This document shows, in pieces, positions 38,201-50,500 of a stretch of 64,000 nucleotides of DNA (positions are counted from its first letter, which is position 1; the number at the start of each line of letters is the position of its first letter). A program made the position numbers and the translations under genes. The notes beneath the pieces were generated by a model. The model worked only from the letters and a program-made list of their open reading frames with translations, ran no database searches and was not told the origin of the DNA. This DNA is from Rotaria macrura (Eukaryota; Rotifera; Eurotatoria; Philodinida; Philodinidae): positions 1 through 64,000 of the forward strand of contig OENT01000941.1 in assembly GCA_900239685.1 (NCBI GenBank). The letters are read 5' to 3'.

Positions 38201-41200
38201 TGACTTTCATGCTGCATACGGAAGGTTCTACGTAACTTCCAAGATCAGAAATGTATTGTTAAATCACTTTTTTGTCAGAAATAAACACTGCCATTGGACT
38301 TTCAATGATTATTTACCCCTCTCACTAGATCCCTTCTATGATTACTAGATGTCACATAGCCGAAATCGGGTCGCCAGGTAAAATGAGCATTTCAAAAGAG
38401 AATAGTTTTTTTCATCGAACAATCATATTATAAGTCACAGTTGATTGCCAGCTTGTTTTCCCCAGTATGATTCTCAAATCTTCATCAATAAACTAAACTG
38501 ATTGGTTAATTCATTGAACAATTATATTTCATCATGCTCCAGAATCTCCTCTATCAAACGCAGAAAGCTGCAGATCTTCATCTCCTTTCGTTCATGAGAA
38601 AATAGTCACACGCACAGACCGTTGGAATGGATAGTAGTTATGACGTATGATAAAGAAGTCAAGAGTTAATGTGAATAGGTCAACTGACTATTCAAGCAGA
38701 CAAGAATTTGCAAACACACGGAACGGGAATCGTGATCGTGAACTATGTGCATTGATTAATAAAGCTGGGTTTTCACACAAAATTTTCATTTTAAAAATAT
38801 GAAAATGTTGCGTAAAAAACGAATGTTTTCCGAAATTTGTATCTGTCTGGGTAGCTTGACATCAAATGACAAACATGTGATGTGTTCTCAATAGATGTAA
38901 CGTATGATCATCGAAGTAAATCCTAGAGAAGTCTTGCACGAACCTCCATTAAGTGATCTATTAACTGGATATGTATTTCCATTATTGAGATAAATAGTTG
39001 GAAGTGGAGGTGGCGGTGGTGGAAGTATATTTTCTTTTCGACTTGGTGATTTAACATTATTATCAGAAATATTACTTGGATGAGTATTTGTATTTTTATT
39101 TTCTGTCGTATCATGAGGATCAATGATCGTTTCAAGATCGGCCATTGATGGTCCGTCGGTTGTGAATAGTGAGGATTGATTTAGACGACTATTGGTCGAT
39201 GTTGAAAGTGAATAATTTGCTCGTGATATGGAATCTTCACTATCATCCAAATCGTAGGTCGTCTAAAAATATTAGAACAAACAAGAAAACAAATCATTCT
39301 TAAATAAATCAATAAATAGATCGTACGGGATATGATATTTGACTAGGACTAGGCGGAGTAGGTTGTCCGTGTTGATAGACATGTTCATACGTTGTTATAG
39401 TTGATTCAAAATCATTTAGATTCGATTGATCATCGATACGAAAACGTTTCAATGGTAATTGTAGACTTAAATCATAGTTTGTAACTTAGACATATTTTTA
39501 AAAAATCAAATCTTACAATGTATCGGTTCGATTGAAATCATAGGTTTGTGTTTGATGTTCTAATTCATCATCATCAATAGATGTTTCTTCGAATGCTTTT
39601 GTAGCTGAGCGTTTAACACCACGTGTTTCTATTGGATTTGGTGCTGGTGAATTCGTTGTTGTTGAATTAAGATTTGTAATCGATGTAAGTACGGAAGGTG
39701 GGCCTGTAATGCCGACGCTATTCGGTGTCGATGCAGTGGATTCCGTTGGTTTTTCATTGGTCGTTGGTTGATTACTTGGTAATACGGTCGAAGACGATGT
39801 TGATTCAACTAGAACATCATGATTTTCGATGGATTCCGATGATGAATTTTCAGTTTTAATTGTATCGATTTTATTACGATTGTTTGATTCGGATAGAATA
39901 GGTGAAGTTGTACGAGGACGACGATGAAAAGGAATGAATGGGGATGAACGAGTGTTGCTTGGTAAAGTTTGATTACATCGACATGAACGATGATTCACTG
40001 GATCATTAATTATCGAACATATATCATGTTGTGGATTGTCTTGTCTAATTGAAAAAAAAATCAAAACAAAAAAACAATGCTCATGAATACAATCATTTGT
40101 ACTTGTTGTTTTTCAATGTATTACTTTTTTTCAAGATCAACACAATTATTTCGATGAGTAGTCACTAATAGATTATTAGCTAATTTTTTTATAAATGAAT
40201 TATCCATTTTATTTTTATTTGATGCTACATCTACAGAAGATGAATTTGGTGTTGTTGTCGTCATAATCGTCGTCGTCGTTGTTGCTGTTGTGGTTGTTGA
40301 CTGTGGTGCTGGTGATGATGGTTTTGATTTTTTAATTGTTGTTACATTCGATTTTTTACTTGTTGAAGTATTTTCATTAGCACTTGTTGAATCATTGTTT
40401 GAACCAATTTTATATACATAACAGGTTGGATAGAACATTCGTGCATTACCTTCAGAATAGATGATTAGAATTAAGTTCGTCATCTATTTGAACGCACGAT
40501 GAAAATATTTTATTTCAACAAAAACAACAACAGGAAAATGAAAAATAGTTCTGAATGATTAGATCATCAAACAACGATATTTCTTCGATGACAATGAATT
40601 AAGAACGTAGAAATCATTTCAACCTTGAAGATTACTATTTATCTTTTCGTTTCTATTGACGAAATTTATAGACATATTTATTACAGAGACGTTGAACATA
40701 GTTTCGTTGAATCGAATCATATTCTACTGTAATAAACATGAATTTCAAATTTTCAGAAGAACAACACTACTAGTATATGTTCTTGTGTACAGTATCATCA
40801 TTACTTCGTTTGAATAATTAAGTTCTTTCTTGGTACATGACTGAGTATGGCCTTATCAGATCTATTTATGCATACATTCGTCCTTGGACTGAATATCTTC
40901 GATCGTATGTTTGTTTTTTTTTCCTCGCTCGCTACTGATATAGATATCTGTCTTTTGTTAAATACATTGAAGTGGAAAAGAAAGATGTATTTTGATTGTC
41001 TTCAAGGTTACTTATGTTACGAAGGTTTTTAGATTATGATTGTAACATAGAAGATCATCGACATCTCTTCGAAAGGACAATTCAGCATCATAGATCAATA
41101 GAAAACTATTCATGCATATATTCCAAGAATTCTTTCTTGGAAAAATAACATTTTCTTTCGATCAGTATCCTTCGCATTCTTGAGGATCATAGAATCATTT

Positions 41201-42907
41201 TTTCTCGTTGAAATACAATGTAAAATATGTCTTCATATTATTCAACATGACATTATTGCAACATAGTCATACTACAAAAATAAATAGAAAGATGAGTTTT
41301 ATTCTAGAATGAAATTCAAATACGTGAAATGATTAGGCTTACACTTAATAAATAGATAAAAGAAAAAAACTCGCAAGAATCCGTTGGATCTTTCTGTCGG
41401 ACGATACTGATTTCTAATATTACCACTAACTACCTATTAACATGAACACTTATCGGACATATCAGTATTCAATCGTAGATCTGTAACATCTACTAATTGT
41501 GTATGTATTTTATGGGAAACATTTTTATTTCGAATTGCAGAAGTTGACTAAAGCAAATGTTTCATTCGTATAATCATAATATTTTTGCTCAGCTTCTTTG
41601 ATCTATTTATAAATCGAAACAGCTTGTTCTTTTTTTTTTCTTCTTCTTCTTCTTCATTTAATCATTAAAACGGACATGATGCTTGAAATTGAAAAGGAAT
41701 TTTGTTTTTCTTAGCAAAACAAAAGTCGATTAGTTTCAGTTCGGCTCGAAGCGAATATTTTTCATTATAGAAAAAAAGTTTTATATCTTATTTCACTAAC
41801 GAGATTAGAAAGCAATTGTGTATTAGGATTTGTTTTCATTGATAACTGTTAAACTAAAATACCTGTTGTAACTTCAACAAAATCAGGTAAACCATCGAAA
41901 TGTCGAATTGGATAACTTTTTTCCCAATTTTCACGAAAACCACTGATATCGATATCTCTATTGATGTTACCAGTAAGCATTCCATTGATACCATAAGGTG
42001 CCAAAATAACTATAAAATAAATCATTATAGATATTTGAAAAGAAAAAAAAAGACAAAATATTTATGAATCATTGGCATATACCATTGATTGGTGATGTTC
42101 GTTCAAGATCTTTCACTGTTAAATTATATATGTGTTGATGACGTTGAACGTCAACACTAGCACATACTTTACTATCACCATGTAGAAAAAAATTAAAATT
42201 GAAAGAGAAATTCGGTCTAAAATATAATTATGTAGAAAAAAGAAAAATTTTGATTTCAATTTCCTTTCACAATATTCTACATACACTTTTACATCGGAAT
42301 GATCATTAACTGGTAAAATAAACCATTTATTTAAACGAGCAAAACCTTTCGATAATAAATATCTAATCGATTGTAAATATGAATATGTCAACATCTAGTT
42401 CATTCCAAATTTCAATCCTACTTTTCAATCATATTGTGTAATGCTTTGAATAACATTGATCTACAATCATACGACATGGAACTATCATTCCAAGATCCAC
42501 TTGCTTGGTTCATAGCTGAAAATAAGAACAATTATATTTTCAATAGTACCATAGAATAAATTACGTCTTAAATTGTTTAAATCATTTGGAAGATCTTCAT
42601 TGATACCGAATAACCAAAGTTCTCTCTCAGTTTTTTGTCCATCATCTGTTGGTACACGTCTCCATGAACATAATATGTCAGCATTTAATGCATTCCAATA
42701 TGCAATTAAAATAGGATCTTTATAATTATCGATTCGACCTAATTGATTCGTTTCCAAACGATAATTTATAGTTCGACGAAAGCATTTCCATTTCATATCA
42801 TGTAAACTTTGCTAAAAATGAGTAAAACATTTCTTAGTTTTAGTAATTTTTATTTTCTTATTTACTAATTACCAAAGCGAATAAATTTGTATGGCAATGT
42901 TCAAGAC
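26227..42907 (-). CDS. MED13: Mediator complex subunit 13 (CDK8 kinase module), at least 20 exons
   Basis: Coding exons, 5' to 3': 42907-42873, 42811-42565, 42515-42422, 42362-42295, 42216-42083, 42009-41863, 40449-40125, 40044-39517, 39465-39327, 39262-38944, 37422-36376, 34466-34353, 34302-33717, 31685-31138, 31083-30895, 30827-30610, 28848-28706, 28644-28346, 28200-27617, 26359-26227. Together they give about 1965 aa in one frame; human MED13 is about 2170. The N-terminal Med13 domain (about 1-245) shows [14 protein letters not shown] and [14 protein letters not shown]. The middle (about 350-1030) is Ser/Thr/Asn/Gln-rich. The PIWI-like C-terminal module shows [34 protein letters not shown] and [23 protein letters not shown]13 links CDK8/cyclin C to core Mediator in the nucleus. 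The first few codons are unresolved: the 5'-most exon listed begins after an acceptor, so a short upstream exon with the ATG is expected (a candidate lies near 42975-43020). The exon ending at 42565 could instead end at 42550. Confidence 0.93.
26360..27616 (-). other. MED13 last intron, GC-AG type
   Basis: The donor reads CTTAG|GCAAGT, the standard context for a GC donor, and the acceptor is CTTTAG|ACATGT. Only this choice keeps the conserved junction [11 protein letters not shown] in frame; no GT donor nearby does. Length is 1257 bp. No repeat or gene was recognised inside. Confidence 0.8.
28849..30609 (-). other. Long MED13 intron with an imperfect inverted repeat
   Basis: A 1761 bp GT-AG intron. 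About 29701-29757 and 30139-30195 are similar in inverted orientation (both contain GACAAG, AGAAAAGCG and GTATCC-GGATA-GG), at roughly 75 percent by eye, which suggests an eroded foldback insert. No gene was recognised. Confidence 0.55.
31686..33716 (-). other. Long MED13 intron carrying a MITE
   Basis: A 2031 bp GT-AG intron. It holds the second MITE copy (32957-33513) and, near 32426-32435, an isolated G-run (GGAGGGG...) whose left flank CGATTTCAGTATTTTCTCGG faintly resembles the ends of the TTAA foldback elements; no partner end was found. Confidence 0.65.
32957..33513 (+). mobile_element. MITE-like repeat, copy 2 (inside a MED13 intron)
   Basis: Same family and orientation as 15259-15783. 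The left end is GTACTCAAAAAAGTGAG, and the right terminal repeat ends at 33474, followed by the shared extension containing the perfect palindrome CGGACTTAAGTCCG. It keeps about 40 bp (around 33047-33085) that copy 1 lacks, so it is the fuller copy. It is inserted antisense to MED13 transcription and does not disturb the exon model. Confidence 0.8.
34467..36375 (-). other. Long MED13 intron with an unexplained open frame and a C/G-ended repeat
   Basis: A 1909 bp GT-AG intron. Region 35112-35800 is less AT-rich than its surroundings and contains a 146-codon minus-strand frame (35112-35552) plus a 61-codon frame just upstream (35603-35788). Neither resembles a family I know. A 220 bp element with C/G ends lies at about 35944-36165. 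Confidence 0.6.
35944..36165. mobile_element. Short C/G-ended inverted-repeat element
   Basis: The left end AAACCCCGCCCCCCCCCTCT and the right end (inverted) AAACCCTCCCCCCCCCCCTC form terminal inverted repeats. The right flank reads TTAA and the left TAAA, so a mutated TTAA target site is possible. With its C/G-rich ends it resembles the foldback elements at 20642 and 60515, but it is only about 220 bp. It lies in a MED13 intron. Confidence 0.6.
37423..38943 (-). other. Long MED13 intron (1521 bp)
   Basis: GT-AG intron placed so that SLNG joins VLHDMEQIY in frame. Short open frames exist (for example 38115-38348, plus), but no repeat or gene was recognised. Confidence 0.6.
40450..41862 (-). 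other. Long MED13 intron (1413 bp)
   Basis: GT-AG intron that joins VEVTT to [12 protein letters not shown], which keeps the Med13 N-terminal region in frame. A CTT run occurs near 41638-41655. No gene was recognised. Confidence 0.6.
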
Positions 42908-42924
42908 TACAGGGTGTATTCATT

Positions 42925-44737
42925 ATTATATTGTTATTGTTACATAAATAATAAACTGAGTTTTGATCGAATCATAGCGATGGAATATTCAACATTGATC
43001 ATAGAATTGACTTAAAAAACAAACGAACATCAAAGACAACAACAGCTGTTTGATATGTATGAGAGACGGAAAAAAAACAACAACAATATATAGTCAATAA
43101 TGGAGAGAAAAAATAAATGAATGTAATTGATTATTACGCTACGAGATTAGGTTTTTTAATAAATTTTCATTAGGGAGGATACATTGCCTCCAACTATTGG
43201 TAGAAGAAATGGAGCAATAGTATTACTGGATTTTGTTCGGTTCTCTGTCATGAATGATTGTTACGAAAATAATGAATGAGATATAATCACAAAATGAGAT
43301 CATTTTCTTCGTTAATAATATATGTTTCACTGAGAAATTGATTTATAAACTATAAGTTTACCTGTCATTTTAATATTAACTAGTATTATGCAAATAAATC
43401 ATACCTACTATGTGCGCTTTTCAATAGAATTTCTATTAGAGCAATACATATTCCTGTTCTTAGAAAATGAATGAGCCTTTCCTATTTATTCCGATGTAAA
43501 TTGAATTCTATACCGATAATAGTTAAGAGTGAAGTCATTTTGAATGTCAACCATTTCTCATTGTCGTGTTTTTCATTTTCGGAAGCCGCCTACGAATATC
43601 ATAGATCGTATAAACATTTGAAAATGTGTCACTGTACATAGTAGAAAATTTCGAATGAAGCTTGCCGACATCTACGATGATCTTTCTGGCAACTACTGAA
43701 AAGTAGTTCATTGAGCGAAAGAAAAGTCTCTCGTGACTTTCATCTAATAGATCGACTTTTTTCAGTATTCAAAAACATCAAGACAGCATGCAAGGTAAGG
43801 TAAAGTTCTTTTGTTTCTGCTCTAGTAGTATGAATTCTCAAGAGAAAATCATTGATTTATTGAAAGTTGCCATTTCAACTGTAAAAATACTTTTAAATCA
43901 TTTTAAATAGACTTTTGTGAACAACCGTGATTTCTGTTATATCTTGACATAATTCTTCGAAAAGGTAGGAAACCTTTGAGGATGATGAACTTTCTTTTTT
44001 AATGATTCAAGTGAACTTAAATTGAGTGAAGCTAAACAAAAAAGAATTTTCACTTCATCATAAGAGATAATATTATTATCACATGCGAAATGATATATCA
44101 AAGAAGAAAGATCAGAGTTGTAACTAACTAATGCCAGATGTGTACATCTCTCTGTTTTTTTGTTCGGAAGAGGGCGCTTTACAAAACTTTGTGTCTGAAT
44201 TAGAAATTAAGCTAAACACGTTCTATATCCTTGTAATAATTTATTAACACGATAATAAAATTAATCTGTTTTGAGTAACTTTGTTTAATGTCAAATAAAA
44301 GAACACGCACGACTTGTGTTGTTATAAACGATGGAAGATGGTTTTCGTCAAAACAGAATTTAAAATGTCATCTTCTATCAATCTATATGATTAATGATTG
44401 ATCTATAAAAGACAAGATTTGGACACATTGACTATTGAAATGTGTGTGTACGTAAATAGATAGTTTCTTTTTATTCCTGATGCATTAAATCTATCTATGA
44501 TTTATGTTATTGACAATAAGAATGATATGAAACATAGGATTTTAAAATATTAGTTTCCAATGTGTTTTTTTTTCTCCAGCAAACATACTAGTTTAGACTC
44601 TCAGCAAAAAGAATCTAATCGAGGGCCAAATTTAATTTGAAGATGCGTTCTAAAGTTCAAAAGAAATGAGTCTCAAAGAAGTGAAATCGACATTCACCTA
44701 AGTAATTTTTAGTTTCAAGTTGTCTGTTCTTTTACAT
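42925..44737. other. MED13 5' flank and intergenic region
   Basis: Probably contains the MED13 first exon and promoter, which I cannot fix. The rest is AT-rich without a recognised gene. Confidence 0.4.
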
Positions 44738-44745
44738 CGATGAGT
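44738..44745 (+). repeat. Left target-site duplication of the hAT element
   Basis: CGATGAGT, matched at 45450-45457 by CGATGAGC (one mismatch). Eight bp is the length typical of hAT insertions. Confidence 0.75.
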
Positions 44746-44872
44746 CATGGGCGGCGCAAGCCAAAATTTCTAGGGGTAGCAATAAATATATAAAACTGAT
44801 AATAATAGTTATAAAACTTTTTATTAAAAAGCTTTCGATTTCAAAACTTATACATAATTTATTTATTTATTT

Positions 44873-45290
44873 TCAAAATACTTTTTTTCGTTCTTGATTT
44901 TTCGATACAAAGTCAGTAATAATAGTATCTATATCAATGTCAAACGTACGTTCAATATTTGTTAACGATAGACTTGATAATCTTTCCTGGCCTGTTGAGC
45001 TGCGAATGTATGTTTTAAGTCGTCTTAAGGAAGAAAAACTTCTTTCACATTCACATGTATTAACTGGAATTGTCCATAATATTTTCAGTAAATCATTCAT
45101 GGTATTAAGTGATTGATGAAAACTATGTTCCATAAAAACGTTTGTTGCACATTTTAATGTCAGTTGTTTTTTTTTCACATAGTGCTAATTTGTACATTCG
45201 TTGTTCACTTCTTAATTCATCATAATTCATATTATAGAATTGAGAAATTTGTTTTACTTCATCATCATTTAACTACACGATCTAAATAGT
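44873..45290 (-). pseudogene. hAT transposase C-terminal fragment, frameshifted
   Basis: The frame ending at 44873 encodes about 100 residues with the hAT C-terminal dimerisation signature PVNTCECERSFSSLRRLKTY and LSLTNIER. Upstream, past a run of nine A (minus strand, near 45170-45178), the coding sense continues in another frame (NYDELRSEQRMYKLAL), so there is a one-base shift at the homopolymer. Further upstream is YLDRVVK followed by a stop. The N-terminal zinc finger and the RNase H-like catalytic core are missing. It most resembles transposases of the ZMYM1/THAP-associated hAT group. Confidence 0.85.
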
Positions 45291-45403
45291 CTTGCAAGAA
45301 AGTAAAGTGAGTTCAATAGGATATAAACGCTCTTTTGACAGCTATCTGAATACGTTCTACTAGGGGTAGCAATAACTTTTTATTGCTACCCCTAAATTTC
45401 TGT

Positions 45404-45425
45404 AGGGGTAGCAATTGCTACCCCT
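45404..45425. repeat. 22-bp perfect palindrome in the hAT right end
   Basis: AGGGGTAGCAA followed by its exact complement. Just before it, 45362-45393 repeats the same arms around a short T-rich loop. This is probably the subterminal transposase-binding repeat array. Confidence 0.8.
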
Positions 45426-45457
45426 CGCATTGCTGGCGCGCCGCCTATGCGATGAGC

Positions 45458-46278
45458 ATATGACAATCTTGTTTGTTCAAAATTTTCGATCATATGAAAC
45501 TTATTGAATAGAAAATCTCTATATCACTATACTAAAGATAAGTTCAAAGTTTCCTTCTGGATTGGTTCATTAGGAGCTTATCCTGAAAGGAACCAAAAAA
45601 AGACAATGTCTGTTAGTGAAGAGTCATCCCATTTTCATATTTTGATTAAAAATGCATTGATAGAGATCAAGAGAAAATTTTTCATATACCAGTTTATACA
45701 GTGAACTTTGGTCTATAAAATGCGCAAAACTTGTACTCTTGTTCTACACGGCTACAACATACAGAGATTTTTTTGGAAAATACTGTCTCATGAAATAGCT
45801 CTTCGTAAAAAATATTTACAGTTTCTGATTCCATGTAGTTCTAGCTTATCGTCATGAATAACGAGTAAAAGCCGACTTTGTTGAGTGCATATAATTTTTA
45901 TTTGATCTACTGATAACTGGCCGGCTGTATGTCAGAGAAAAATTCTGAAAATATAATTAGAAAGAACATTGAATTCTGATTCTGATTGACTACGTTCGAT
46001 TCTGTTTAGTGAGTTATGTGTGGTTGAAAATTGAACAAGCATGTTGTACCAAAACTTTCATATTGCAAATGAATACTTTTGAGTAAGTCTCATCAAAATG
46101 TTCATATTTGTAAAGATTCAAGTCGATACTTGCAATCATTCGTTTTTCATAAAGAAAATTCTTCTAAGAAGAATTTGTAAACATTGAGAAATGAGAGTTA
46201 ACAAATTGATAATCTTATTAGTCGAACAAAATTCTATTCGTCGTCATGTATTTTAGTTAGTAATCTTGAAATCAAAAT
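45458..46278. other. Intergenic, no recognisable gene
   Basis: AT-rich. A 66-codon frame at 45504-45704 shows no family resemblance and lacks splice context. Confidence 0.4.
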
Positions 46279-47543
46279 ATGGTCTCATGTCGAGCTTGTA
46301 TGCAAAGTGTTGTATTAAATTTAGTTATATTAATCTGGTCATTAATGCTTGATGGATATTTTATTAATGAAAATCGTGGTATTAAAAGTGGCCTTGTTTA
46401 TTGTGAATTAGAAGGATGGATTTTGCCGACGTAAGATAAATTAATTTCATGTTGAACGAATCGTAATATGTTTGAATTCTTACTTGTAGATATTCATTTT
46501 TCACATCGATTGGCATAATTATAGCTTGTGTACAATTGATTCTTTTGATTTTTTGTTGTGGTTGCTTGAAAGCCGAAGAATGTCTTCGTGTTCGTTCGTA
46601 TACAATCGATTTATTATGGGCTATTGCAAAAGAAATACCTCAAATAATGATTATTTTTTATATAAATTTATGTCGCGATGGTTGGTTTAAAGTATCTTCT
46701 TTATGTAAAGCAATATTTTCTATATTTGTTACGATTTGGAAACTCAATAATCTCTATACATTTTTACGTAACGATGTTAAATCAAGTGACATACCGAATT
46801 GGTGTCGAGCCAAACGTTTATATATGTGTTTTCCAGTGTTTTTAATACCGGTTTGGATACTTAATTTAGCTCTATCGATTATGATTGCTATCCTATTTGT
46901 TCATCGTCATCGTCAAGAAGCTTACATACAAATACCTGGCTCAATACATAATTTACATGTATATGACAAGTACTTGTATACAAAATATATTGTTCGTTCG
47001 GGTATTTATTTACCATGGCCAGATATGGACTATGAAAATTCTTATATGAAACTGGCTGAAATAGATTATGTCATGGCAAATAGAAAGACGACTGTGCATT
47101 TAGTATTTAAATTGCCATATGTTTGCTTTGAAAGATCATTATTAGATCGCACACCAAATCAATGTTTTAAACTTGAAAATGATAAAAAGAATCTATCGAT
47201 TGTATCCATACATGAGTTTAATCATTTCAAAGGAAATAATACAAAACAAAATGCGACGTTTACTTTTCGATATAGACCACAATCGAATAAATATAATTTA
47301 GGTCAAATACATTATCATGGACATGTTACATTAGGTCCATTATATTTAAACGAACTTCGATATTTTCGTTTATATCATGCCAATGCTCATAATAATGATG
47401 ATGATTTTCTTTATCGAACACCGAATGATACTTATCAATTCTATACTGTTAATAATCAATTGATACCAATTGAAAAGGCTTGGAACTATGGTCTTGGTAA
47501 ATGTCGACCTTGTGTATTAGGACCAAAGTTATTCATTAATTAA
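46279..47543 (+). CDS. Multi-pass membrane protein of unknown function, two exons
   Basis: Exon 1 is 46279-46430 and exon 2 is 46490-47543, with a 59 bp phase-2 GT-AG intron. The product is 401 aa. Five hydrophobic segments fill the first half: one in exon 1 (VVLNLVILIWSLML), one right after the intron (SIGIIIACVQLILLIFCCG), then segments containing IPQIMIIFYINLC, AIFSIFVTIWKL and PVFLIPVWILNLALSIMIAI. The C-terminal half is a soluble domain of about 215 residues rich in Tyr/His/Asn with scattered Cys (YVCFERS, NQCFKL, GKCRPCVLG) and possible N-glycosylation sites, so it may lie outside the cell. I do not recognise the family. The arrangement of the membrane half is loosely like TMEM26, but I do not claim that. 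The start is the first ATG in a strong coding frame. Confidence 0.8.
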
Positions 47544-50500
47544 TGTTTGTTCTGGATTATTATCAGATATATTCCTGTTACCGTTTATATTATTATATTC
47601 CGAGAAAAAAAAATTTTTTTTGTTGTTTTATTTATTACCCGTTAGATTGACATATACATAGGTATATAAAAAGAAAAAAAATAGCTTTCAATCCGACTTA
47701 ATCAAAAATAAATACTTCAATAGTCATTACGGCAGATAACAGAAAAATCTACATTCATTATGAGACAATGGAATCGTACTCGAATCTTGCCAAAGGGTAC
47801 TTATTTGCATAGCGTTCTATGTTAGAATAACATTGTCGTAAGACTTCAATGAATCGATGGATATCTATATGCATATATATATATATATATAACTCTCGTT
47901 TATCGGCAAGATCTAAACATCAAATACATGATCAAAGAGGAAACATAAATGAAAGATCTGTTTCTATGACATTCGAGCATGTATTCACTTAAAAAAAAAT
48001 AACGAATTCTATTTGTATAAATCAATTACCGATAGTAGTTCTCCAATCGGAAAATGACACTCTATGGTAAACTCCTCAACGATTTCGAGATTCACTTGAA
48101 ATTAGAATAATTCAGTACGATACGCATAGAAAAAAAATATATTACACATACTTGACGAAGAAAACAAAATACAATCATCTATAATTTTTTTGTTCGAGCT
48201 CTCTCTCTCTTTCAAGTATCGAATGTAAAAGCAAACATAAAAACAACACGACTACCATTGAAAAGAATAAAATAATACGGTCCCAAATAAGACTCCGCTA
48301 TTAGCAGACGTAAAATGATTGATTTACAAAATTAATGTTGATCGAACCATCTGTTTCGTTCTTAGAACTCTATTCATGTTCCCACTATCAATCTTCTATT
48401 ATTTCTATAGCCATATTGAATAACTTCCAAAACATATCATTAACAAAGTCATCACTATATTCAAAGATTCATTATTTTCAAAGAAAACCTTTTGAAAATG
48501 CATAAAAAACAATTCAATCGATTCACGATCAATTAATTTTCTTAATAGCATATGTTCTAACCTTCGACATTAAAGAGACAGAGCAGTTGTTCTTTAGAAT
48601 GCTCTCACATCTATATTATACTGTTATTCTATCTCTTATATAACTATTACCAAATAGTTTAAGTATATGTGTGTGTATAAATACACAAAATGACCCATGT
48701 CTACGGCTCAACGAGAACAAATCGTAATAGATTTTCTTCTGTTCAATAACAAAAAAAGAGGTTAATTATTTTGTTGACGATAAGAGACCTATATATATAT
48801 ATAATAAATTTTCGCACGGATGAGATAAATAACTACTATTGCTTTCAAGCATCTATTATTGAAATGACATAATAAATGTCAAAAAAATTGAACCTTGTAA
48901 ATCAGAAAAATATTCTATTATATTGATGGATATAGAGCAAAAATTAATAATATCACAAGTTTGACTAATTATATGATTTCAAATTTTTTTAACACAGAAT
49001 CTTCTCTACATGTAAGTTAGTTAGTTTTGTTCGATTAGAAAAAAATCTACGAATATCGAACTGTCGACTTTCTTCTATTGATCGTAACGATAAAAAACAT
49101 TAATATCTCATTCTTCGAGAAAGATCTAAACCTTGACTTTCATATACAGAATAGATTAGCAATGTGAAAAGTATCGAGTGTTGAAGAAATAGAACGCGTT
49201 TATTCTCTATGTAGAGATATATTCTAATCTAACAACACAAAAAGAAATGAAAACTATTATAAATGTTCGAAAAATTTTCATATGTCAACTAGTTAGATTT
49301 GTTTCATCAATTTCACAATGATACTTCAAGGCAGTACTTGTTTATCTTACTGATATGAAAATACTGTTTGAATAGGTCTCTTATAATTAAGAAATAATCA
49401 ACGTATTTCATTGAACTGAAGGAAAATCTTTTACAAGCTGTACTTGTAAAGTTATTTATGGACCATTATATACATATACATATATAACAGTCAAAACATT
49501 TAAGTAAGAAAAATGATTACACGAATTATATACGCCGAGACCTTTTCTGTAAAGATACATATAAACATACATATATATATATATGTGTACAAGCCGTTAC
49601 AATCCTTAAGATACTTTCATATGTAATATTAACACATTTGAACTTTTGTATTAGTCATTCTTGTTACATTTGTCCTTTTATTACAACTTTGAAATCGACA
49701 TTCGTTCAACGAAACTAATTAAATGAAATATATGATGATAATGATCAAGTGATAGTACGCGCATCTATCTAGATTTTTCTTTTCGGGCGTAAATGATGCA
49801 TAACAAGATGTTCGTTACGCGAGTTCATCTATATAAATCATCAAGATTTTTGTCCTTATTTATTCTATATGGTTGATTATTAGTGGCAATCATTGCGAAG
49901 AGGCAAAAAAATTGAGAAGATACACGATTTATGACTTAAAATAAGCATATTTCTTGTTTCTTTCTTTCTGTTTTTTTTTACAGATATTAAACCCTCTTGA
50001 TGTAATGAATATGATCATTTATTGAAGGATATGTATATGTTGATAGATAGATGTGTTTAGATTGATCGATTGGTGACTGGTCTCAAGCAGCAGGTGGAAA
50101 GAAAAGACGTAGTAGAAGCAGAGCCAAAAAAAGAAATGTCCTTGCTTTTTTTATGAGTAGCAAGGGAAAGAGTCAATATGCTTGTTTTCTGTGGTCGCAT
50201 CCGTCCCAAATGAGAGAAAGAGAGAGGAAGAGGCGAACGTCACAGGCATTATTAATCATAATTTCATTCGCTTTCTGTCGTTTCGGCTTACTTATTTGCA
50301 TCTCTTTTCTTTCCTGAATAACGTCCGCGAAGTAATTGTGTATGTTATGTGTGGTCAAATTTATAGTTTGTATTTGTACGTGCGAAGAGAAGAGAGATGA
50401 GGAAAGAGAAAAAAAAATGAAGGATGCATAACGACAGAGATACGATATTAGATTAAAGCGAGCGCTCGTCTTTATTCTCTTCTCTCTCTCTCTCTCTCTC

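Larger units (their letters stand above)
44746..45449 (-). mobile_element. Internally deleted hAT-superfamily DNA transposon, 704 bp
   Basis: Terminal inverted repeats are CATGGGCGGCGCAAGCC (left) and, inverted, CATAGGCGGCGCGCCAGC (right), flanked by 8-bp target duplications. Between them only the C-terminal end of a transposase remains. The subterminal motif AGGGGTAGCAAT occurs once on the left (44772) and several times on the right, where it forms two hairpins (45362-45393 and 45404-45425). The element is non-autonomous. Confidence 0.87.

Noticed and set aside
39485-39516. A 32-bp intron in MED13
   Set aside because: It would shift the frame. The acceptor at 39466-39467 gives a 51-bp intron and keeps frame.
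42873-42924. ATG at 42924 as the MED13 start
   Set aside because: It is in the wrong frame: the homologous frame (HCHTNLFAL) has a TGA right upstream, so this exon must begin at an acceptor near 42908 and the start codon lies further 5'.
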